DNA of 64,000 nucleotides, from positions 160,672 to 224,671 of the forward strand of contig JANQSA010000055.1 of assembly GCA_028284285.1 (NCBI GenBank), read 5' to 3'. Position 1 is the stretch's first letter. Each line of letters starts with the position of its first letter. The notes below the pieces were generated by a model that was not told the origin of the DNA, ran no database searches, and saw only the letters and a program-made list of their open reading frames with translations. Below, one piece after another: positions 1-8,951 of the stretch. Source of the stretch: Croceivirga sp. GTDB lineage: Bacteria > Bacteroidota > Bacteroidia > Flavobacteriales > Flavobacteriaceae. The translations under genes were made by a program, and so were the position numbers.

Positions 1-4
1 CTAA

Positions 5-1837
5 ATGAATACAATCAGAGGTAGAATACTGCTCGCCTTCATAGCACTCTGTGTACTGGTAACTCCATTCATCATTTTCTCCCTAACCTCTTTACGAAAA
101 ATCCATGAAGCCAGAAACTTCAAAGAACAGGTAGCGTTATTCAACGTCAACCGTCTGAAAGCCTACAGCACGTTTTCACAACTCATGGAGACTGACGCTA
201 AGATAGATTCTTTTTATAAAAATGGATCAACTCAAAATCTAAAGCAATACCAAAAACTGGTCAGCCTTTCTTCCGGGGCGCTTACTGCTATACAAAAATT
301 TGATTTTCAAGGAAATACCGTTATCGAAAGGCGGTTGCAAAACGTTGCCACAAAACTGAATTCACTTCAAACCAACGTGGATAGTGTAATAAAATTACAG
401 ATGAAAAGAGGGTTTCGTGATTTTGGCCTTGAAGGCGATATGCGTAAAAATATTCACCGTTTGGAACAGGACTCCATTGGCATTTCCCTTCTGGAAAACC
501 TGATGCTCAGACGTATAGAGAAAGACTTCTTCTTACGAGGGGATCCGCTTTACGCTATACTCTTAAATCGTGAAGTAAAAGGGATCCTTTTAAGAATGTC
601 CGAGGACGGTCAGGCTAATCTGGAGTCCATGGCTATGTTAGAGGAATATCTTACGAGTTTTAATGCTATTGTTGCTTTGGAAGAAAAAATTGGAAATACC
701 AACACCGGATTGCTTAAAACCATTAGTGAGCTCCACCTTCAGTTGGATCATGAAGTAAGCAAGCTGAATACAATAATAGATACTAACTTAAATTTGTTAA
801 ACCAGCGTATTCAATCCTTTGTTGTGGTTTTTTTCTGCATCACCCTAATTTTTGCCATTTTTTTCACTGTAGCGTTCTCCGGCCATCTTACCCACCCCAT
901 AAAACGTTTGATCACGGACATGGACGAGGCTGCAGAGCATAACTTTGCCAAAAACTCTGCGGTTACCACCAATATTAACGTTAAAGAGATCAATAAGCTT
1001 GCCAACACCTATGATACTTTAATTCAAAAGATACAAACTCAAATTGGGGACTTGAATACCAAGAACACAGAGTTGAGTACTTTAAACGCTAAGCTGAAGG
1101 AATCGGAAACAGAGCTTAAGGAAGCTTCCAGAATTAAGGATAAGTTTTTTTCTATTATTTCACATGATCTAAGGGGTCATGCGGGAAATGTGCTTTCGCT
1201 GTCTCAAATCATAAATAACGAGGACACCCTCAGTGAGAAGGAAAAATCTGTATTTACCAAATACCTTTTGGACGCTTCCCAGAACCTGCAGCTTTTATTG
1301 GACAACCTTTTGAATTGGGCAAAGTCTCAGATGAATGATCATACTATTTCAAAAAAGGCTTTTAGCATTTCCAAGTTAATTGAGGACAATATACATCTGG
1401 TGACGGATAGTGCCTTTCGAAAAGGCGTTGCGATCGAATTTGTATCAGAACCGGTATCCAATGCTTACGCAGACAAGAACATGGTGGATTTCACGATAAG
1501 AAACCTTCTTTCCAATGCGCTGAAATTCACTAGAAAAGGGGATACCATTTCGTTAAACTTGAAAGAGGAGGATGATTTCCTTAAAATAGCGCTAAAAGAC
1601 ACCGGAGTGGGAATGACCGAACAACAGGTAAAGCAACTTCTGTTTTCCGAAAAAGAGAATTTTACCACCGTAGGCACTCAAAACGAGGTGGGTACAGGTC
1701 TCGGATTTGCCATTTCTAAAGATTTCGTTCAAAAGAATGGTGGTCAAATCGAGATCACTTCAACAAAAGGAGAAGGTAGTACATTTACATTTACCGTACC
1801 CACAAAATTGACACGTGAGAGTATTCTATCCTCTTAG
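5..1837 (+). CDS. Membrane sensor histidine kinase (HAMP, HisKA, HATPase_c)
   Basis: 610-residue two-component sensor kinase, expected to autophosphorylate on His and pass phosphate to a response regulator. Two membrane segments (about residues 8-28 and 271-295) bracket a roughly 240-residue, mostly helical extracytoplasmic region with no recognisable ligand domain. HAMP follows (about 295-347), then a coiled coil, then the HisKA H-box with SHDLRG and phospho-acceptor His387. The ATPase domain shows the N-box (NLLSNALKF), G1 (DTGVGM) and G2 (GTGLGFAI). No response regulator lies beside it on the visible side; the start is 4 bases from the window edge, so its partner or an upstream start could be out of view. 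The gene runs convergently into the helicase gene with a 19-bp gap. Family assignment is firm; the signal is unknown. Confidence 0.93.
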   Translation: MNTIRGRILLAFIALCVLVTPFIIFSLTSLRKIHEARNFKEQVALFNVNRLKAYSTFSQLMETDAKIDSFYKNGSTQNLKQYQKLVSLSSGALTAIQKFDFQGNTVIERRLQNVATKLNSLQTNVDSVIKLQMKRGFRDFGLEGDMRKNIHRLEQDSIGISLLENLMLRRIEKDFFLRGDPLYAILLNREVKGILLRMSEDGQANLESMAMLEEYLTSFNAIVALEEKIGNTNTGLLKTISELHLQLDHEVSKLNTIIDTNLNLLNQRIQSFVVVFFCITLIFAIFFTVAFSGHLTHPIKRLITDMDEAAEHNFAKNSAVTTNINVKEINKLANTYDTLIQKIQTQIGDLNTKNTELSTLNAKLKESETELKEASRIKDKFFSIISHDLRGHAGNVLSLSQIINNEDTLSEKEKSVFTKYLLDASQNLQLLLDNLLNWAKSQMNDHTISKKAFSISKLIEDNIHLVTDSAFRKGVAIEFVSEPVSNAYADKNMVDFTIRNLLSNALKFTRKGDTISLNLKEEDDFLKIALKDTGVGMTEQQVKQLLFSEKENFTTVGTQNEVGTGLGFAISKDFVQKNGGQIEITSTKGEGSTFTFTVPTKLTRESILSS

Positions 1838-1856
1838 CGCTTGTGAACACTAAACC

Positions 1857-4184
1857 CTAATTGGACAGCACTTCCAGTTTGGCAAACCGAAGCAGTAATT
1901 TTTTAACATCTCCCCGTTCAAATTGTATCTCTGCTTTCTTATCCTGCCCAACCCCTTCAAGCTTAAGTACTTTGCCTTTTCCAAAACGCGTATGATTCAC
2001 CAGAGTGCCTTCCTGTAAATCTAAAGCTTCCGAAAAATCAGCGCTTTTGGGGGAAGCAATATTGGGTTTTAATTTTCGAAGTTTCCGCAGTTGCTGTTCT
2101 GTTGGCTTATGGGCAGTAGGCGGGGTTCCGTTTCTGGGCTTCACTGTCCGTAATTTACTTTTATCAGGTTCTCCCCACAGATCAGCATTGAGTAAGGCGG
2201 TATAACGATAACTATCCTGGAGAGGAGTGAGATTCTCTACATAGGCCTCGTCTATTTCTTCCAAAAAACGGCTGGGTTCAGAATCAATGAGCTTGCCCCA
2301 GCGGTATCTGTTTTGAGTGTAGGTCAAATACGCCTGCTTTTCGGCACGTGTTAGCGCTACATAAAATAATCTGCGCTCTTCTTCCAGTTCACTTCGCGTA
2401 TTCATACTCATGGCAGAGGGAAATAAATCTTCCTCCATTCCCACAATATACACATAAGGAAACTCCAGTCCTTTCGCCAAATGAATGGTCATAAGTGCTA
2501 CCCGGTCATTATCGTCGGTTTCCTTGTCCAGGTCTGTGGCCAGGGCCACATCTTCTAAAAACTCCGTCAAATCGCCTTTGGCATCGGCCAGCTCCTTTTG
2601 CCCCTCAACAAAATCCTTAATCCCGTTAAGCAACTCCTCAATGTTTTCCATTCGGGCAATTCCTTCGGGTGTGCCGTCTTTTTTAAATTCCAACAATATC
2701 CCTGTCTTTTTAGCCACATGTTCTGCTACCGTAAAGGCACTCGCACTTTCATTCATTACCTGAAAACTTTTGATCATGGTAACAAAATCGTTTAATTTTC
2801 TTTTTGTACCCGCGTTCATTTTCAAGTCAATCGTATCCAAATTCTCCATCACCTCAAATTGGGAGCGCCCGTAGTGATTGGCGGCCACAGTCAATTTTTC
2901 AATTGTGGTTTGCCCAATCCCCCTCGTGGGGAAATTGATCACACGAACCAAAGCTTCCTCGTCATTTGGATTGATAATCAATCTCAAATACGCCAGCACA
3001 TCTTTGATCTCTTTACGTTGGTAAAACGACAATCCCCCATAGATCCTATACGGAATATCCTTCTTCCTCAGGGCATCTTCAATAGATCTGGACTGGGAGT
3101 TGGTACGGTATAAAACCGCAAAATCCTTGTTTTGCAACTGGTGTTGCATTTTGTTTTCAAAAATGGAGCCCGCCACATACCGTCCTTCCTCGGCATCGGT
3201 TATACTGCGGTGTACCCGTATTTTGTTTCCCTCATTATTTGCAGTCCAAACCACTTTTTCCAGTTGGTTCTTGTTTTTGGCAATAATAGAGTTGGCTGCC
3301 TCAACAATTGTCTTGGTGGAGCGGTAGTTTTGCTCCAGCCGATACACCGCCACGTCATCATAGTCCCTTTGAAAGTTAAGGATGTTCGCAATGTTTGCGC
3401 CACGGAACGAATAAATACTCTGTGCATCATCCCCTACCACACAAATATTTTGATAGCGATCTGCCAGGGCGCGCACAATAAGGTACTGAGAGTGATTGGT
3501 ATCCTGATACTCATCTACCAAAATATATTTGAACCGCTCCTGATACTTCATCAACACCTCAGGGAATCGGTTTAAAAGCTCGTTGGTTCGTAGCAACAAA
3601 TCATCAAAATCCATTGCTCCGGCCTTAAAACAACGATCCACATAATTCTGATAGATCTCTCCAAGACGGGGACGTTTTGCCATAGCATCGGCTTCCATAA
3701 GCTCAGGATCTTGAAAATAGGCCTTTACGGTAATGAGACTGTTCTTGTAGGATGAAATCCTATTTTGGATCTGTTTGTATTTGTAAATATCCTTATCCAG
3801 TCCCATTTCCTTGATTATAGAAGAAATCAATCGTTGGGAATCCTGGGTATCGTAAATCGTAAAATTGCTGGGGAAGCCCAGTTTGTTTCCTTCAAAACGC
3901 AACAACCTCGCAAAAATGGAGTGAAAAGTTCCCATCCATAAGTTCTTTGCCTCTGAGGGACCAACAATTGTAGCAATCCGATTTTTCATTTCCCTGGCCG
4001 CCTTATTGGTAAAGGTCAGCGCCAAAATGTTAAAGGCATCCACGCCCTGTTCCATCAAATACGCTATCCGGTAGGTAAGCACCCTGGTCTTTCCGGAACC
4101 CGCTCCGGCGATAACCATCAAGGGGCCATCTTTGTGCAATACAGGCTTTTGCTGTGCCTCGTTCAGTTCATCCAAATACGCCAT
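1857..4184 (-). CDS. UvrD/PcrA-type superfamily 1 DNA helicase
   Basis: 775-residue 3'-5' ATP-dependent DNA helicase for repair and conflict resolution. Walker A GAGSGKT is at residues 27-33 and the Walker B box reads VDEYQDTN. Other SF1A motifs seen are GDDAQSIYSFRGA, QNYRST, TIHLAKGLEFPYV and VALTRAEK. The C-terminus carries a PcrA-like Tudor module (LVNHTRFGKGKVLKLEG), which in PcrA binds RNA polymerase. I start at the ATG at 4184 because the longer frame opens with a TTG at 4202 and adds only six unconserved residues, while family members begin close to the LNEAQQ motif. PcrA and UvrD cannot be separated by eye. Confidence 0.96.
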   Translation of the reverse strand: MAYLDELNEAQQKPVLHKDGPLMVIAGAGSGKTRVLTYRIAYLMEQGVDAFNILALTFTNKAAREMKNRIATIVGPSEAKNLWMGTFHSIFARLLRFEGNKLGFPSNFTIYDTQDSQRLISSIIKEMGLDKDIYKYKQIQNRISSYKNSLITVKAYFQDPELMEADAMAKRPRLGEIYQNYVDRCFKAGAMDFDDLLLRTNELLNRFPEVLMKYQERFKYILVDEYQDTNHSQYLIVRALADRYQNICVVGDDAQSIYSFRGANIANILNFQRDYDDVAVYRLEQNYRSTKTIVEAANSIIAKNKNQLEKVVWTANNEGNKIRVHRSITDAEEGRYVAGSIFENKMQHQLQNKDFAVLYRTNSQSRSIEDALRKKDIPYRIYGGLSFYQRKEIKDVLAYLRLIINPNDEEALVRVINFPTRGIGQTTIEKLTVAANHYGRSQFEVMENLDTIDLKMNAGTKRKLNDFVTMIKSFQVMNESASAFTVAEHVAKKTGILLEFKKDGTPEGIARMENIEELLNGIKDFVEGQKELADAKGDLTEFLEDVALATDLDKETDDNDRVALMTIHLAKGLEFPYVYIVGMEEDLFPSAMSMNTRSELEEERRLFYVALTRAEKQAYLTYTQNRYRWGKLIDSEPSRFLEEIDEAYVENLTPLQDSYRYTALLNADLWGEPDKSKLRTVKPRNGTPPTAHKPTEQQLRKLRKLKPNIASPKSADFSEALDLQEGTLVNHTRFGKGKVLKLEGVGQDKKAEIQFERGDVKKLLLRFAKLEVLSN

Positions 4185-4504
4185 CACTTGTCCTATCAAC
4201 AACTTAAAAAGTGAAATTAGCTATTATTGTCCTCTTCTTAAAACCTCCGCCCTATTAGTTGTAAACATCAATTGTGCGTACAACCCTTTTAAATGGCTCC
4301 ACGGCAATTGTAAAACTTATAAACACAATTGAAGTATGTCTTTCTCATTTTTTGGTCGGTAACACTACCCTGGTTGCCTAAAGCTGTTGACTCCAAGGGC
4401 CCCTACCAGCTTTGGTATCTCTTATACTATTATGATTTTTAGTAACTGAAGGGTGCCGAAGAATTCTATTGACTATGTATCTTTGGGGCATTAAATGATA
4501 GTAT
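4185..4504. other. Intergenic region between divergent genes
   Basis: 320 bp between the helicase and the coiled-coil protein gene. It is AT-rich and holds the plus-strand -7 box at 4478-4485. I see no ORF, RNA fold or repeat beyond short CAATTG-containing stretches around 4270-4330. Confidence 0.5.
4478..4485 (+). promoter_or_regulatory. Bacteroidota -7 promoter box
   Basis: TATCTTTG exactly matches the TAnnTTTG consensus of the primary sigma factor in this phylum. It lies 19 bases before the ATG at 4505. A -33 TTG at good spacing is not obvious. Confidence 0.6.
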
Positions 4505-5272
4505 ATGCTTAGGAAAATTACGCTACTTATCTTATTTATCGGTCTTCTATTCACAGCTCAGGCACAGAAAAAACGGGAACTCCTGGAAAAAATTGACGAA
4601 TTGGAAATTACCATTTCGTCACTCAACGATTCCGTTTCCAGGGCTACCCGAAAAGCCAATGCGGATGCTTCCAGGATAACGCTTCTGGAAGAAGAGAACA
4701 CAGAATTAAAAGATGCCAACCAAACCTTGTTACAAAACCTTACCAGCTTTTCCAAGGTATCCAAACAAAGTTCCGAAACGGTAAACAAAGCGTTGGCCAG
4801 CTTAAAGGAAAAAGAACAGCAACTACGCATCATTACTGATACTTTCTCAAAAAATGATTCCATTGCCATTGTCATTCTAACCCAGGCCAAACAAACGTTA
4901 GGTCCGGATGCAAAAATAGGCGTGAGTAATGGGAGCGTGCTTATTTCCAACAGCCTTGATTTCCTTTTTGGGGGAGATACCACTGCTGTGCTTTCCGAAG
5001 GGGCTACTGAATTTCTGGATAAAGTGGGCCAGCTCATTGTAGCACACCCGGAAAGGGCTATTTCCATCGAAGGTTTGAACATCACAGGAGAGTTTGATCT
5101 CACCTATACTCAAATGTTAGCTGTGGCTAACCACCTTTCGACCATTGAAGGGGTTACTCCTGAACGATTACAACTACTGGCTAGGGATGGCAATTTTAAA
5201 GAAGGGATACTTATTCGCCTGGCTTCGGATAGCAACAAATTTTATGAAATGGTAAAAGGCGAGTTTAAGTAG
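4505..5272 (+). CDS. Secreted coiled-coil protein with degenerate OmpA-like C-terminal domain
   Basis: 255 residues. An N-terminal signal peptide (about 1-20, ending TAQAQ) implies export. Residues 22-120 form a heptad-rich coiled coil. Residues 125-255 follow the OmpA/Pal layout: a strand with DFLFGG, a helix (EGATEFLDKVGQLI), a strand ISIEGLN, then a helix and RLQLLARDG. The peptidoglycan-binding residues of OmpA (the GHTD Asp and the Arg of LSxRRA) are replaced by GLNI and an uncharged helix, so cell-wall binding is doubtful. It is probably periplasmic or outer-membrane associated. The next gene is also a small membrane protein on the same strand, 62 bp downstream. The exact role is unknown. 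Confidence 0.75.
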   Translation: MLRKITLLILFIGLLFTAQAQKKRELLEKIDELEITISSLNDSVSRATRKANADASRITLLEEENTELKDANQTLLQNLTSFSKVSKQSSETVNKALASLKEKEQQLRIITDTFSKNDSIAIVILTQAKQTLGPDAKIGVSNGSVLISNSLDFLFGGDTTAVLSEGATEFLDKVGQLIVAHPERAISIEGLNITGEFDLTYTQMLAVANHLSTIEGVTPERLQLLARDGNFKEGILIRLASDSNKFYEMVKGEFK

Positions 5273-5334
5273 TACCCCTGGTATACTTTAACCTATAAAA
5301 AACCGTTCTTATTCCATTAAAATCAAACCAAGCC

Positions 5335-5853
5335 ATGAACGGAGATCAAATCCTTCAATTATTTGCGTATTTATTACCTGCTGTTGTGACAGGAGCAGTT
5401 GCCTTCTATTTTTTTCGGTTACATACCCGGAATGAGGAAGGAAGAAGGCGTTTTTTGCTGCACAAGGACTCGCAAAAAGATACCCTACCCGTACGCCTGC
5501 AGGCCTATGAGCGTATGGCCCTTTTCCTGGAGAGAATCGCCATTAACAACCTCGTAGTGCGTGTTGCGCCTAAAGGTCAGGATAAATCCAACTATGAGAA
5601 CCTCCTGATAAAACAAATTGAGAAGGAATTTGAACATAACCTTTCCCAACAAATTTACATGAGCGATGAGTGCTGGAATATTATCAAAGCTGCCAAAAGC
5701 GCCACCATTCAGATTATCAGATCAGCCGGTATGAGCGAATCCGAAACGGCAGATAAACTAAGGGAAGATATTCTTAATCAAACCATGGATAAGCAGTCTC
5801 CTTCAGCCACGGCTCTGAGCTTTGTAAAGAAGGAAATAAGTGCGCTGTGGTGA
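5335..5853 (+). CDS. DUF7935-like membrane-anchored protein
   Basis: 172 residues with one N-terminal transmembrane segment (about 8-27, LFAYLLPAVVTGAVAFYFF) and a cytoplasmic helical domain with the conserved-looking stretch LPVRLQAYERMALFLERI. This matches my memory of a conserved flavobacterial family (DUF7935) of unknown function; the family name comes from memory and was not searched. The start is supported by the membrane segment directly after Met1. Confidence 0.65.
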   Translation: MNGDQILQLFAYLLPAVVTGAVAFYFFRLHTRNEEGRRRFLLHKDSQKDTLPVRLQAYERMALFLERIAINNLVVRVAPKGQDKSNYENLLIKQIEKEFEHNLSQQIYMSDECWNIIKAAKSATIQIIRSAGMSESETADKLREDILNQTMDKQSPSATALSFVKKEISALW

Positions 5854-5915
5854 GCAATTGCAGTTAATCGTAGTGGATTTCTGTAATTAATCTGATTACT
5901 TCAACCCGCTATAGG

Positions 5916-6830
5916 TTATTCCTGTAAATCCGGTTCAATAGGCATGCTTTCCGTGTTCTTATTCTTGGCATATAAATACCCTTTCTTCCACCATAAGATC
6001 ATTTTTTCTTTATTAAAGATCAATGAATTAGTGGTAAGTACCACAGGCGTATAATACAAATTAATAATGGCATCATGTTGATTGGCCACCGTCTTACCAA
6101 TACGGATATTTTGATTCTCAATGCGATCCAAAACAAAGGAAAACATGCTGGTTAACAACTCAAAAGGATTCCTGGAAGGCATACGATTGTAATAACTCAC
6201 CTCGGTACGGAGTACCACCACATCCACTTCTTTGGCACCTCGTTTTATCGCCTCTTCTATCGGAACCAAACTGCCCAGACCACCGTCTGCATACTCACAT
6301 CCATTTTTCCGTACCAAACTCATAAAAGGCGTATAATTGGAGGATATCCAAATCCAGTCGCAAAATTCGTCATAATCAAAATCATTAATGGATTTGTATT
6401 CTACCTGGTTTAGGGAGAGGTTGGAAACGGTGACTACAATGTCTTTAGATCCGCGTTTTAACACCTCAAATTCCTCCCGGTTGATACTGTTTCGGATCAA
6501 TTCCCTAAGGTTCTCACTTTCGCCAAAGGTCCTTTTCCCTTGAATAAAGTTTTTGACAATATTCCAATGGTTAATGGCAATGAAATCCGAACCGTGTTTG
6601 CGCTTAATAACAAAGGGACAACTATTAAAAATACTCTCCTGGTCTACCGAAGAATAGATCTCCCTTATTTTATCAATTTTCCCCAAAGCCAAATGGGATA
6701 TTAACAGGCTTCCCGTTGAGGTACCCACAAAGATATCGTACTCCTTTTTTGCTTCTTCAATCAGATAATGGGCCACCCCTCCGGCAAAGGCCCCTTTACT
6801 TCCTCCTCCTGATATGACCAGAGCTTTCAT
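5916..6830 (-). CDS. Patatin-like phospholipase
   Basis: 304-residue serine lipid acyl hydrolase of the patatin family. It has the oxyanion loop GGGSKG (residues 8-13), the nucleophile elbow GTSTG with Ser38, and the catalytic-dyad Asp182 in ADGG. There is no signal peptide, so it should act in the cytoplasm or on the inner face of the membrane. Its ATG overlaps the stop of the upstream M1 aminopeptidase gene by 4 bp (ATGA), so the two are probably translationally coupled. The physiological substrate cannot be read from sequence. Confidence 0.9.
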   Translation of the reverse strand: MKALVISGGGSKGAFAGGVAHYLIEEAKKEYDIFVGTSTGSLLISHLALGKIDKIREIYSSVDQESIFNSCPFVIKRKHGSDFIAINHWNIVKNFIQGKRTFGESENLRELIRNSINREEFEVLKRGSKDIVVTVSNLSLNQVEYKSINDFDYDEFCDWIWISSNYTPFMSLVRKNGCEYADGGLGSLVPIEEAIKRGAKEVDVVVLRTEVSYYNRMPSRNPFELLTSMFSFVLDRIENQNIRIGKTVANQHDAIINLYYTPVVLTTNSLIFNKEKMILWWKKGYLYAKNKNTESMPIEPDLQE

Positions 6831-8905
6831 GGCGTAATTACTTTCTCCAATAGTTGTTTTTCCTGATCTGGCAAAACTATTTTTATACCGTTCAAGCGGG
6901 TTTTACCCTCCTGGGACTTGTTCAATTCCCGAATTAAATTTCTTGAGGATTTCTTAAACTGCCAAACATGATGATCACACGCCTTGATAAGATTTCTTAG
7001 AGAAACATCACTCAAAGCACCTATTTGATACAGGTATTGAAAGGCCAATTGCCGTACTTCAAAATTAAATTGTTCCGCAGTGTAACCGTTGAGTTCTTCA
7101 AAATAAGCCTTTTTGCTTTCAGGTTGATACTCCGGAGTAACTAACGCCAGGGTCAACCAAAGTAAACGGACATTTTTGTTGGGAAGTCCGACTACGCCAT
7201 CCAGTTGATCCAGGTATTTGCTTCTGTTCGCGGGAAAGGCTTCCCATAATTTAAACAGCACCGCTTCCTGGGTTACATAACTCTGATCCGAAAGCATGCT
7301 TTCAAACTCTGACTTCATCTGCTCCGGAATCTTTGGTATGGCCAAAGCCGCTGCCTGCCTTACTTTTAGAGGTTCATGCTGAATAATTTTTGCCAGAGAA
7401 GAATCCGGTATCTTTTGATACCACTCAAAAAGGATTTGTCGTTTCAAAGGTTCGGGAGTTTCCGAATTGAAGAACTGATGCAATTTTTGGTCAGTGACCT
7501 TTGTATCCTTAACCTTTTCCTGCAATTCAAAAAACAGCTTTAGGGAGGGTTCTTTGCTTGCCAGATAGTTCTTTACCGATTCCCAGGGAAACTCATCATT
7601 TTCCAGCCATTCTTCCCGAAAATCAGACAAATCCTCTTTCGCTACGCGCGTCATTACCGCTAAAAAATTGGAAATTGTCGCATTCTTGAAAGCATATTTT
7701 TCCAAATAGCTTTTTATACCCTGCCGGAAAGTAAGCTCCCCTACTCTTTCCCGGAGCATTACCAAAGCCCAGGCCCCTTTTTCGTAAAAAGTAAGGCTAC
7801 CTGCACCGGGGTCTGTCAAGGCCTCCCCTTCTCCTTCCCCGGACACTTTGTTCAAGGTTTGGGCGGTAGCATACAACTTCCAGTAAAAGTGAGCGTTTCC
7901 AAACAGTTGTTTTTCTGAAAGATAGGCGTAATAGGTAGCAAAACCTTCGTGTAACCAATGGTGTTTCCCGCTAACTTCCGTAACCAGATTGCCAAACCAT
8001 TGGTGGGCCAATTCGTGGGCGTTGACATTAACATAGTTTTTGTCGATAAAAGCGATAGAATCAACAACATATTGGTTTGAAAATATGGTGCAGCCCGTAT
8101 TTTCCATTCCTGCATATAAAAAATCCTGTACGGGAACCTGTTTGTAATTCTGCCAGGGATAGGCTACTCCTATTTCCTTTTCCAAAAAGTCAAAAATTGC
8201 CTTGGAATGCCTGTAAGTGGGCTCAACTTTGAGGCTGTCTTTGGGTTCAAAGTACAACTCGATAGGAACGCCTGAGGCGGAGTACATCACCTTTTTGTCA
8301 AAATCACCTATTGCAAAAGCGGTAAGGTAACTGCTCATGGGTTGGGTCATGTCATATTTCCAAGTTTTTAAGGTGTCTGTTGTTTTGACCTCCTTTAATT
8401 TTCCATTGGAAATCACCGTGTATTTGGGAGGAACATGAAAAGTCAGGTCAAATTCCACTTTTTCGTTCATATCATCAAAACTGGGCAACCAATGGCTGGT
8501 ATATTTGCCCTGTCCCTGTGTCCATATCTGATCATTCCCTTCAAGGTGATCGTTCCAACCCATAAAATAGACCGTTTGTTTCGGTTTTGCTACAAAACCA
8601 AATGTGACCTTATGCTTCCCTTTTTCTAAATTACCTTTCAGTTGCAGTGTTTTGCCATCATATTCTATCTCATCCGTTACTTTTTTTGTTCCCAAATAAA
8701 CATTGGAAAACTCCATATCAACAGCGTCAAAGGATATTGATGTCACACTGCTATTAACGGTAAAATCATAACGAACAATCCCGGATATCCTATTATCAGA
8801 ATAGGGCTTTATTTCCGCTTCAACACGGGTGAAATCAAGATGGGGTTGCTTTTGAGCATAAGCTTGAACGATCAAAAAGGCAAAAGGAAGCAGGGACAGT
8901 CTCAT
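6827..8905 (-). CDS. M1 family metallo-aminopeptidase
   Basis: 692-residue zinc aminopeptidase that removes N-terminal residues from peptides. An N-terminal signal peptide (about 1-17, ending QAYAQ) places it in the periplasm or on the surface. The substrate-anchoring motif reads AGMEN at residues 265-269, a conservative form of GxMEN. The zinc site is HELAH at 297-301 with the third ligand Glu320 (WLHEGFATYY). A C-terminal helical region of about 200 residues resembles HEAT-like repeats. It is divergent from recG across 46 bp and overlaps the patatin gene by 4 bp. Confidence 0.93.
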   Translation of the reverse strand: MRLSLLPFAFLIVQAYAQKQPHLDFTRVEAEIKPYSDNRISGIVRYDFTVNSSVTSISFDAVDMEFSNVYLGTKKVTDEIEYDGKTLQLKGNLEKGKHKVTFGFVAKPKQTVYFMGWNDHLEGNDQIWTQGQGKYTSHWLPSFDDMNEKVEFDLTFHVPPKYTVISNGKLKEVKTTDTLKTWKYDMTQPMSSYLTAFAIGDFDKKVMYSASGVPIELYFEPKDSLKVEPTYRHSKAIFDFLEKEIGVAYPWQNYKQVPVQDFLYAGMENTGCTIFSNQYVVDSIAFIDKNYVNVNAHELAHQWFGNLVTEVSGKHHWLHEGFATYYAYLSEKQLFGNAHFYWKLYATAQTLNKVSGEGEGEALTDPGAGSLTFYEKGAWALVMLRERVGELTFRQGIKSYLEKYAFKNATISNFLAVMTRVAKEDLSDFREEWLENDEFPWESVKNYLASKEPSLKLFFELQEKVKDTKVTDQKLHQFFNSETPEPLKRQILFEWYQKIPDSSLAKIIQHEPLKVRQAAALAIPKIPEQMKSEFESMLSDQSYVTQEAVLFKLWEAFPANRSKYLDQLDGVVGLPNKNVRLLWLTLALVTPEYQPESKKAYFEELNGYTAEQFNFEVRQLAFQYLYQIGALSDVSLRNLIKACDHHVWQFKKSSRNLIRELNKSQEGKTRLNGIKIVLPDQEKQLLEKVITP

Positions 8906-8939
8906 GGTGAAGTTGTAACAAAAGTCAAGCCAATTTAGC

Positions 8940-8947
8940 TATTTTCG
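8940..8947 (+). promoter_or_regulatory. Probable -7 box for recG (TATTTTCG)
   Basis: TATTTTCG matches TAnnTTTG at 7 of 8 positions and ends 4 bases before the recG ATG, so the transcript would be nearly leaderless. The same variant stands before comM (41432-41439, minus), which makes it more likely to be functional. Confidence 0.4.
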
Positions 8948-8951
8948 CTAG

